Source: Linepithema humile (lineage: Eukaryota; Arthropoda; Insecta; Hymenoptera; Formicidae). Taken from it: 64,000 nt of DNA. The notes beneath the pieces were generated by a model that did no database searches, was not told the DNA's origin, and saw only the letters and a list, made by a program, of their open reading frames with translations. The stretch is from assembly GCF_040581485.1 (NCBI RefSeq), contig NC_090130.1:27319418-27383417 (forward strand), in the 5' to 3' direction. Position 1 is the stretch's first letter; every line of letters begins with the position of its first letter. Below, in pieces: positions 46,401 through 58,400 of this stretch. The position numbers and the translations under genes were made by a program.

Positions 46401-49400
46401 ACCAAATATAGATAAACCAAAATGTTCAAATATGTCTACATATATTAAAATTTCTACTAGCGTTTTATCAAGCCTTTGACGATTTTAAAATACATTTTTG
46501 ACGCTTACTCTTTTATAATTTTTTCATTAATCAAAGCATTAATGTACATCAGTCTAAAGTAAGTAGAATAAGCAATTTAATTTAATATTACAAATTTTGC
46601 AATGAAAGAATCAAATATTGCACAGCGTGTTTTGCGTACTTTTTATTCTACTTAAAAATTGCACACGTAAATGATGGCAAACAAATTGAATTATAACTTG
46701 GAATATTAACTTGGAATATTCTGATTCTGAATTTAAGCATTTATATATTATAAAAGAAGAAAAAATATGTTCATTGGCCGCTGGCTGCGGAAGAGTTAAT
46801 AATACGATGTCCGTGCAGAATGGTGGCCGTGGTGGTTGCTGCTACCAGGATGTTTGGCATCGTGGACGCGATACGTCGAGGAATACGACTCCATTAGAGT
46901 GGCCAGGTGCGATGCCCGATGTGGGGAGAATCATCCTGATGAGGTACGTAGGATGCGAGGACGCATTGTAAACGAGATTACGTTATCACCGTTTATAATA
47001 TCTGTAATATTATTACAGGCAATATAATAATACTATTTTTTAATAATAGTATCATACTATCTTAAGACGTGTCATTTTACACGTCAAGTATACTTTCTCA
47101 CTTTTATAATTATTTATATCATAAATATTTTTAGAATCTTATCTTACCAACGCTGCTTCGATTCTATCAAAAGATACGCTTTTATTGAAAAATATATTAG
47201 CAACTGTGCATTAAAAGTTTTTTATATAAAATTATCAACACGTAAAGTGTTTTTCGATGTTTCGAAAACCGTTATTTAAGATAATATAAGATAACATAAA
47301 AGAACATTGCAAAGATTGATAATTGAGTCTGAAAGGATTAACGTCTCAGGATAGAATATTAACACCGCACAAACAACCATTATTCTCGGCAAGTCCGATC
47401 GTTGTTGGCATTTATGGCATCGACCTGAGCGTCGTAATCATCCGGAATAATCGGTTCGATTAATCAACGCGCTACATTGTACGCCGCGGCCCGAGTGGAG
47501 ATCGATTTTAATTTCGATGGCCGATTCGACACTCGATAGCGTCGCTAAATAAACTGGTTCTCGCAACGCTTTGTCGCCTCTCTCACAGACAACGTGGTCG
47601 TCAATGATTCATCCTGGCTTGTCCGGGTTTTGCGGGTCCTTGTTCGCTGTAGTTAGTTATGCGAGTTCGAGCGTGTTCCCGAGTCCGTGTCCGCTTGAAT
47701 CATCGCCACGCTCGACGATTTATGCGATACGCTGTTGTGCCACCGGCCGTGGGACTTGACTCGGTTTCGATGCTAATTCGATGGTCGACAACGAATCGAT
47801 AATACTGTATTTGGGTCATGTATTCGAAGAAAGATCTGTCGTTCCTAAAAAAACGGATATTTCTCTTAAAAAATCGAGGAGTACTCACGATTTCACTGAT
47901 TACCCTGTATTCTATCTTTCTTCCTGATAGAATAGGAATTAAAAGCGAATACCAAGATCGTGTTTATTTATTGCTTTATCGCAACAAATGACGCAGTAAT
48001 GGTGTTTTGATTCGTAAATATCACCGAATACGAACTTGAATCATACATCACGGTGTCAGCGACAGCATCTCACTTCAAGACTATCCCGTTCACGTAACAA
48101 GTGAGCAAGTTAACAAGTGAAAATAAAGTACGCTGGCGCGATGCGAGGCATCGCACAGGGTTGAACATTTTAATTGGCGTCGTCCGGACGATAACGCCAT
48201 AACTATAACGACGAACTACAAGCAACGACATTCATTAACTTACCAGTAACTTACCGGCGGGCGCTTTATTGCTGATATTTTTTTTTGCCGGCGTGTATAC
48301 ACACGTCATTACAGGCAAATGGCCCCGAAATGATTCCGGGGGAGCCGTCGATGGACAGCAGGCCGGGTGGACGAGGAGAAATGACGAAGAGATAGCCCCC
48401 GAGCTCTGACTGACGGTTAGCAATAAAATCCCGAAGTAATGGCCTATAAAAGGATTGCGCGCGGCAACACACTAAGTCCGGATGCGCGCCTATGGCGCAC
48501 TAGAAACGTATCTTCCGACATTATCGAAAACAGGTTCTTATCCCGAAGCACCGACGATCAATCTTCCCGGTGGCATTCGACTGCGCCGCGCGCGTTCTCG
48601 CGCGACGCCGCGCTATTCGGAAACTTCGCGGCTGCACGGTGGCGAACGAAACTTCTTCTTTCTGACTTCTCGGTCTTCCGACGCTCGTGACGGCGAAATT
48701 AATTCCTTCGCGTTTCCCGCCGGCGATGATGGAAGCGGACTTCCTAGCTTGCTACTGAGATGGAGCTAAACAAGTCTTTAGATGACTTGTAAATGTTGAA
48801 TGAATTAGCGAAGCGTACGATAATTAAAAAGATTGAGCGCGGAAATGAGATAAGTCCATTATATCTTTGTTGCAAATACAATTTCATATCAAAGATAAAT
48901 TTATATCATTGACTACTAAACCACGTCGATTGAAGATTTATATCCTTAATTTGGAAGTAGTTCTGTTCCTTGATTCGTGTAGCTTGTCGTTTTCACGACG
49001 TTTTGATTCATTATTAAATGATTTTTTCTCGATCAGTGCGTAAAGTATATTTTCGAAGTCATCGTCATTCCAGTGAGAATATTTTGCACACGTTCCACTG
49101 GAATTTATTGCGTTGTAATTTTATTTTTACGGAATCCGTTACCCAATCTTCTACATTTTCTTAATAGCGCGCAGTAATTAACTGACGTAATCGCAGCCGC
49201 CGAACTTCCCTGAGAACACTTGCTCGGCAAATGCGAATTCCATGATGCTAATCGCGCGGCGCCTTATCGGATATTAATTAACAGAAAAAGATAAGAGGAT
49301 GCTAAAAAGAAACAATTAGCACTTGTTTTCTTTTATCATAAATCAAAGGTTAGTGGAATTGTCAGAACAGAATTCGGTTAATAACTTCGTTTGCACGTAT

Positions 49401-52400
49401 TACGAAAATAGAAAAAACCGAAGAGAAAAAATGTACGCTCTCTGTTATTACAATTAACTTCATTAGCATAACTGTCAATGCCAAACTTCATTTTGGAAGC
49501 AACATTTAATGAGCAAGCATGAATTCCCCGGTATCAAAGCGGCGGCATCCTTTGGTATGTTGATTGAAAAAGATAAACCTCTGCCGTTATAACAATCGAC
49601 TTCGTTAGTGAGATCGTTGCATCGCCGACAACTTCACCGAGAACTCACCGGGTTCGCTGATCGGACGCGAGTTCCACGCTGTATCGATCATACGCGGTGC
49701 TCTTTCGATTGTTAATTGTCGGTGTCGTCGCGGTGAAAGAAAAAGGAAGTGAAAAGAAGCGCGAAGTGCAAGGCGAAGCGAGAAGAAAACGATGCCTGGC
49801 GAATCGCCAATGGGCAATATAATTTTCTTAACGACGGCGATCGGCGGCCAGCCAATTCTCGCGATGAACTTCGATCGAAGGCCGCCTCGGCCATACCGAT
49901 ATTAATGAATACTTCAAACCGCGATCTTCGCGAAGTCTTTAATTGGGATAGCCCACCGAGAGAGATCGCGTAAAGGAGAGAGAGAGAAGGAGAGAGAGAG
50001 AAAAATGACCGGTGCTGCGGGGGAGGTGGAGGGGGAAAGGGAGCAACGATCGGCGTGCATGATTTTTCAGTATTGCCGATCGACACTATCGCCGATCTTC
50101 GCGGCGGACTACATTAGTCTCCTGCCATACCCTAATCTTCGCGATCACTTCACAACGGCAGCGCGCATCGGACTTCGCGAGGCAGCCTCTCTCAACTGGA
50201 ACAGATCGGTCTCCGCGCGCCTTCGGCGCGATCGACGGAGGGGGCGATGCGGAAGGGAGGCAGAGAGAAGAGCGAGATCCGGTGAACTTCATTAGCGTTC
50301 TTATACACTTTGATCCTCACGATCGCTTCGGATATCATTCGACGATCTCGGCGCGCATCGGCAGAGTTAATTCTTCGACCGTGACGACGCTTCATCAGAT
50401 CGCGCTCTTTGCTCAGCGAATCGGTTTGCTCTTTTCACCCTGTAACGTTCTGAGGGCGATTATCATTCGCGATGCGAGTACTGCGAAATACTGTCGATCG
50501 TCCACTTATTTCTTCTGATGCGTGTCGAAAGAAACACGCCAGAGAAAATCGTGGCGGGATACCTTTTCAGACTGCAGTCTGTATTTAAGGTCTGAACTTC
50601 TTGGAACTTATTTCTACATTATTATAAATATCATAGGAAGTTCTTCAAGAATTTCGTTGAACGAGTTTTGTTTCTTTATCTCTATCCAACTAATTTAATT
50701 CAGATTAAAGCACCCAGAAATGGTTTTTAAAAACAATACTTATATTATACAAATATGTGCATACAATTAATAATAATAAAAACTGAGAAATTTAGAAATT
50801 TATTTCAAAGAAATACTTTTTGTCTTTAAATTGTTTGGAAAAATAATTAATAGATTTAAATTGTTTGAACTACAGTGAAATCAGACGCGATTTAGCCACA
50901 TATATTTGTAATTTAAGAAATAATTCGAAGACCTACCATTAATTCGTCATTAAGGTCATTAAGTCTTTAATTAAAATCTTTTGGCATGTTTCTATTCTTG
51001 AACGAGTAAATAATGAAACAAAACAAATTAATATATTTTTAATAGCATTAACGCGGTTAATGAAAGGTGATCAAGTTACAGGATAATGTTAATTATTCCA
51101 TGTAATTGATTTATGATTACGGTGGAATGTAATGTAATAATTCTCATAATAACCAATGTCCTATTTCGTAACAATTCCGACTATATTTATCGCATAGCGG
51201 TCTGCATAATAGTACTTCTTTTCCATTGCTCCTTGTATTATCTGATATCGCCGAGTCATAGAGGCGCCACTTCGCTGCGGAGAATGGAATTCCAGCTAAT
51301 GATAAATAGAACCTTTATATTAAACCATTTTGCAGCATTACAGAGATTTGTATGATAACTTTCTCTCCAAAGCATTTGCGCACCTATAATTTCACATGCT
51401 CTACATATTATACTTGCGATTTTATACAACATATTTAAAAAATCTACACACCTTTTATTTATAATATAATTTACAAAAAATTCCAGGGGGAGGATAATCA
51501 GTTATAAATTATGGATGTGTTCGATTATGGATGTGACGATATTCTGCTGAAAGGATTACTCGATAATATATGAGGAGAAAATTCTAAAATTATAGTGCAA
51601 TTTTGATCATATAATTTTTTAAAATTTATTTAAATTTATGTTTAAGTTTTCCTGTCTATAAATTATACAGTTTTTAACAGCAACTCGACGATAAATAGTA
51701 ATAAGCTCCGGAGACACTGCATTGAGACGTATAATATTCTTGTTTGACTCGCAACAAATCTTAACTAACTGACAACGGAACGCGGAAGCCAGCCCACCGA
51801 TCACTATGGCGTGCTTCTGCATTTTTACGAAAAGTGTAATCGAGAGAAAGATACTACGTTGCATACACATCGACAAAGTATATGTCCCGTACGTGATTCT
51901 ACTTACTACAACTACAAATTATCTGAGATATTACACTATGATTAGAGGTTCTCGTTTAGCTTGGTTTACTCTAGTACATCGTTTGGTAATTGACATGATG
52001 ACGGATGATGCGCTACATCTGTAGTGTTCTACATATATTTACATATGATGATAAGAAAAGACAAAGTTTTATTTAACTTTTTTTTTATGTGCAGAGATTT
52101 TGTATAATTTTACTTTACATATTTTATATTTTTTATACAAAAATTCTCAGGATAAATTGATTCAATAATTGAATAATTGATTTTTCGTGACAAATAAGTA
52201 TCTTCGACTCTAAATATGTTTAATCCCTTAGCGTTTCTAATTTTATTTATATGTAGGATTATTGAACCACCTTCTTTTCATCAGACTGCACAAACCATCT
52301 CAGGAAGTTTCAGTTCTTTCCAAATGCGCAGTTCCATTTTGCGGAATGGTAGGTGTGGATCCTCGGAAGTTAACTCGGCCGGTGCCCGAAGGCGTTTTCG

Positions 52401-55400
52401 AGAAAATGGGCAAATATAATAGAGGAGTAACATGATACGTATGATTTCGCCAACAATGTTGATCGCGGCGCTACCGGCGATGCTATCCTGGCGGTGAACT
52501 TTATTAGCTGGTCAACGGCCCCGAACGATCACCGCCGACGATGCCGTCCAGATCCGCGCTCGATGTATTCGCTTCTCACCGTAAAAAGTAGGCCAATAAG
52601 TAAGCGAACCAGTTTATCCGACCGTTCGAATGATATACAGTCGTGGTCGCGACAGTACAACGGCAAGTACACGCTTCCATCATCAAAGCGAAGAAATGCT
52701 CTTGGATCTTCTCCGGGAAAAGCTCGCGGTTTGCCTCTTCGCGAATCTTATTGGGGACTCCGCGCGGAATTTGCCCCCGCCTCAACAGGTCGTCGATCTC
52801 TTCTTTCGTGACTGGAGACCCCTAATATTAACATCAATTAGCATTAATTTTCCGAACGCGCATGAAATGTACAAAATACAGAAAAAAAGGAAGTGAAGTA
52901 AACGTCTTCTTTTATTCTCTATTTTTATGGTTTTTAATATTTGCGAAATCTTTTGTATAGTTTACGTGGTATATTTTTTCAGTATACAGCTTTCTTATTC
53001 CTTCTTTTGCACATAACGCTTGCATTTCTTCTCTTTGCGAAAATCCCTTATTATATGACATTAAGGAAGTTCTGATACATTGAAGTTCATTCCAGTCATA
53101 ATTGCTAAATTATCTCTGAGAGATATAACGCAGATCGTCTTGCAAGTTTTACGTGCTGCGTGTACCTGACGGTAGTCATGTTAATATTCGATACACGTTT
53201 CCCTTCGTCACGCTTATTCAAATATCGGATGTATAATCCTTAAAGTACAAGCTGCTAACGACCAACCATGTCATGTTAATTGACTACATCGCACATTTAA
53301 TGATTTACACAGCACGCTACTTACGCTATTTTTCACTCGCGTGAATTATGCTTTATAAAATTAGTATTTGAAAAACAAGATATTTTCGAAAAAAAACCTT
53401 TTGCACGCTCTTTACTCAATTCTTTATCGTTTGCTACAAAGATAAATGAAAATGTAATAAAAAATAGTAAGAAAATTTAAATTTATTAGATTTATTGGAA
53501 TTTAAAATTTTATTAGAATTTATTAAAAATTAAAAATTCTTTAAATTAGCAAACGACATCATAAATATGAGACGCTTCCTCAACAAGTGCATTCGTTCGC
53601 AGTGTTTTCTTCTAAAGAGATTCTTTATGACCCATTTAGTCGCACGCACGTGTCACTGCAGAACGGCAGACTGTAAACTGATTAACATCCGGCATAGATT
53701 TACGAAACAAAGCAAAACGTTTTGCGTTTTATAAACGACGATTTTTTTCTATTCTTTTTTTTATGCATACGACACGTTTATTTGGATCCTATTAAAGTCG
53801 ATTTTGAAACTTGATACGATACACTTATTTTAACAAGACTTTGCAAATTTGCCTTGAGTCGCTATTAAGCTTAACGACTCGTACTTTGCGAACGTCGTAT
53901 TACCTACGCTTATAATCATATATTTTACGACGCCATCGCCGCTTATCTCATATCTTGTGTTTTTCGATCGATTTCATCGAGCCGGCTTTCTCGCGTCTAC
54001 ATTGTACGAAAATGATGACGGGATAAAAACACGCGCGAACTCGAACGCGCATTAAGTTGAAATATATATGGAGGACCATCTTCGTCCTGATGATCGGGAA
54101 TCCGCCTCGGGGCTCGTTTAAAGGACCTGGACTCGCATTTCGCGTCAGAACGGAATCGAGGATCGGCAGTTTCGTAACTATGTAGTGAGAACTGGCTTCC
54201 ACGAAAATGGCAGGGAAGCTCCCATTCGCGGCAGAGCTCGATATATCGGCGGCGATTTGTCGTATATTTATTTTTCTTTTCTTTTCCCGCGATTGGCCGT
54301 ATCTTCTTCAGTACCGACGGGATTGGATCGGATCGCGGTCATTTTGAGCAGATCGAGAGCACTTCGATTAAGACGGAATGCGATGAAGTTGCATCGACCT
54401 TGATAAACCCGCGCCGCTGAAAGAGTTGTGATTTTACATGAGCTGTTGCAAATAGTAGTATAAGTCAACGAAAATTGGAGTTAAATTTTTATCAACTTTG
54501 CTAATAATCATTTCTGACAAAATTTTTAAAATTAATTTAAATAAATATAAAAATAAACAATTTTTTAACGGAATTGTACAAAAAATACTGCATATTTTTT
54601 TTCTTAAGATATTTAAATTTTTCAAACCAAATTTGCTGGCTGTTTTAGATTTTATATAGATGATTGACTTTTTTAAATTAATATTGATCTTTCTGTGAAA
54701 TAGATATAAAGATATTTTGACGATTCTTAATTCAATATACATTACACTTAGTCGTGTTAAAACATTACTAGGATAAAAACTCAAATAGATATCGTAAATA
54801 TTTTTTCGTGTCGTAAATATTTTTGCACCGCGTTATTGCGCTTTGCGTCCGCATCTTGAATTACGCTTCCGGTAATAAAAATGATGATGAAAATGTCGTC
54901 ATGCTGTATGGCGCAAAAACTGGACCACTTATCGCCGCTATGCGTATTCCAAGATGAACGCTGCCTAATTAGACAAGCACTGATTAAATAGTAAGTGTTT
55001 GTCAGATTTTGATGATTTCCGGATGTCGTGGAATAGTCAGAATAATAAGAGTATGTGTGCAATTTTGTTTGAAAGTTGCTGATTCTATATATCTATTTAT
55101 AACAGATTGTACATATTAATTAATCAAATCTTAGATTATTAAACAATATTGATATCTGAATGTTGGTTTTGAAGTAGCAATTATATTTTGTGTTTTCAGC
55201 AAGGATTTTTTTACATAAAAAATATCTTTTTTTAGTACGTTTCTTGTTTAAATAATATTATTCATTTACATTTTAACCATGATATACTAATATGTTTTGC
55301 GTATTTTATAAGTTACTCATTTAAGTCGTATATAATAGTACATTTTTCGAAGATGTCAAAGTATCAAGAGATATTTAGAATAAAATGTATTTCATAGATC

Positions 55401-58400
55401 TTTTCTTATTTTTTATTATCATGTTAGTGTATAGAAAACTGCTTGATGTCGAATTATACGAAACCTGGCTATTGTCCCGAGAGGACTTCTATGACGCCCT
55501 TTGAAGCCGCTTGCTTGGTCGCCTGCATCGACGACTCCCGTTGTCCGGATTTGGCGAAATGTTGCGCCCACGATTGCGGCATTACATGCATGCATCCCAT
55601 CGGTTTGGACAGTCGAAACGGTAAGTTTCGTATAAGTTACGTATGTTTTTTATTTATCCTATATGTATTATATGCACCTTATCGTACCAACAAATTTTCA
55701 ATTGTCGATAAAAATTGCAAAAATAAAGAATTGTTTTAGGAACTAAACTTTTCAAAGATATAAACAGATAGTAAAATCTTATATACACGTTATTTATTTC
55801 TAATTTAAATTATTAAAATTGAAAAATACATGATAATTTACCTCACTATTTTTGCCAAGCAAAGATAAATTGCAAGTCGTTTAAAAAATTTCTAGATGAA
55901 AAATGACTTCGTAGATCTTATTTGATTCCTGAAATAACTTTTATTTTAAATTAGATTTGCCAGCTATACCAGAGAATCTACAGATACAACAGCAAAAGAG
56001 AAATCTGGTGTTGCTCACGTGGCGTAATGGCAGGCCGGCCGCCAATAACGTGTCCGCCAACAATGAAAACGATGTCCGATATTTGGTGGAAGAGCGTCAC
56101 CTGATTGGCCCTAGATACCTAGAATCCAGACTAAGTTCCTGGACCGTGTGTCACGTATCGACAAAACCGCACGCAAGTCTTCGAGGCCGGCTGAAGACGG
56201 GACACTGGTATCAGTTCCGAGTGGCGGCTGTCAACGGCAATGGATCGCGTGGCTATTCGCAACCATCTAGGCCCTTTAAAACAAAAGGTGAGTGCATCCA
56301 TAAAAGAGAAAATTGAAACAAAACCAAATAAGAGGATAGTTGAACGGAGATAGATTGTTTAAAAAAAACCTACACACTTTAATAATATAAATAAACAATC
56401 ATGTTTAATCTGTGATGGAAGATACAAGATGTGTTTACTTCCAAATTTATTACATATTGTAATTATTTCTATTTTCTCCATATTTGTTTCAATGTTAGAT
56501 TTTTATATATTGTACTAATAATATTTATACATTTTTATATATTATCTAATCCATAATGTTAACCACTGTTATTATTTGCAGTTAACTTTTTTTTTACAAA
56601 GAAGAATTGTAACAATATTAGAACTCACAAATTTAATAATTTCAATTTTATTGATGATACATCCGATACATTTTTCCTCAATTGCCATTTCTGAGAATTT
56701 TTATTTTTTATTTTTTATTTTTAAGAACAAAATGGTGAATGAATATGCCTGATTTAATATCTGAAAGATTATTTGTTATGTTAAAAAAAAATTATAAAGC
56801 AAACAGACGCGATAACGTTATGACTGATACAGACGAAATCTTACCAATGTGAACGTAGGCAATGTCAGATTGTAATTTGTGAACTTTGTAAGTTTACATT
56901 CTAATTTATTAGCTATTATCAGCAATAGAAATAAACGTTTCACCGACAGCTTAAACCAATAACAATCTTCGAAACGCTATGTCCGTTATTTCTTTACTCT
57001 AAATTGAGACAAGAAAACAATAATTTAAGAAAATTGTGGAAGACTAGTTATTATGGTTGATTATCCGAACTTGTGGAATGACTCGTCTCACGCAAGGTCG
57101 ACATGTGTAACGTTGCATCAAAGGAAATTTCTTGATGAGTATGTTCGTGCTTGAAGACTGTTTGTTTGTTAATTTCGGAATTCGGACCATTAACCCGCAG
57201 TCAAAAGTTCCAGAGTTGTGTTAATCATTAGCGCAAATTGTATACGGTAAGTATTGCTTAATGTTGATCTTTCGCACGCAAATTAAACTTCTTGAAGTGA
57301 AGGCCAATGACTAACGTGAAAACCAATATCAATAGTCGCCATCAAAAGGTCGTGAAAACGATTATGCGATTTAATAAAAAAAAAAAAAGATAATTATACT
57401 CTAATTAATTTTAGCGATGTAACCAGCATAAATAAAATATAATGTCAATTATTATTTTAAACGCATTTTAAATAAATTGTTAATACATTAGCACATAAAT
57501 TTTCCAGCTGTACGTATGTCGCGATTGCGCCAAACAGGTTTAGTTGATAAAAAAGAAACGACAATTAATATGACGAACGGGTCACGCATCAACAGATCAT
57601 GCGAAACCGGATTAAACGTTCTCTCTAACATATAAGTGAATAAAAATTCAGTTGAAAATCTCACATTCACGTGATTATCATTATTGATCAGTCGGGATCT
57701 ATGATTTATTACTTTATGCATTGTATTATTTATTTTTTAGATATATCTGTAGTTGTAGACATATTCAAGAAAAAACATATTCTAAATTGTCATCGAAATG
57801 CACTGTTCTGCTTTATCGCTCTTGTGCGAAATGTACGTCTATTGTAGAAGTATGGCATACATTTAGAAAAATAATATACATAAAAGAGAAATATAATTTT
57901 AATCTGTGAAAAAGTATGAGTGTAAAACTTACCGCATCTAATAAAACTTGCACGCAAACTTGCACGCACATCATCAAAAATTCGCTTATCGAACAAAATG
58001 TGTGCACAACCACAATTTCATCAGCTAAAGACTTGAATGACTAAAACATTACGAAAACTTTACGTATATGTTATATTTAATGATGATATTTGTTATAATT
58101 AAGTTTTAATATGCAGTTTAATGTTATGTTATATAAAGAAGTTTATTTTAACGGTTTTTACTCACAGCCAATATAACACCGAGATATAACGCCATGATAA
58201 AGCCGCAGAACTCCAAGATCTTCGCACATCCAAAGATAAGCCACACACAAGCGCTGTATATCTTCCAGCCAATCGAGAATGACGAATTGCTTGTGATCGG
58301 AAACAAATTGCCCGAGAGTTTGTTTATTAGATCATTTAAGAGATGCACGTTTTGGAAGTCCATCGCTCTCGACTACTGTTTCTTTGAATGTTATTCGTAT

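Noticed and set aside
53568..53740. Cys-containing plus-strand frame as the missing anosmin exon
   Set aside because: The cysteine spacing does not follow anosmin, the AG before it lacks a pyrimidine tract, and no donor in phase follows.
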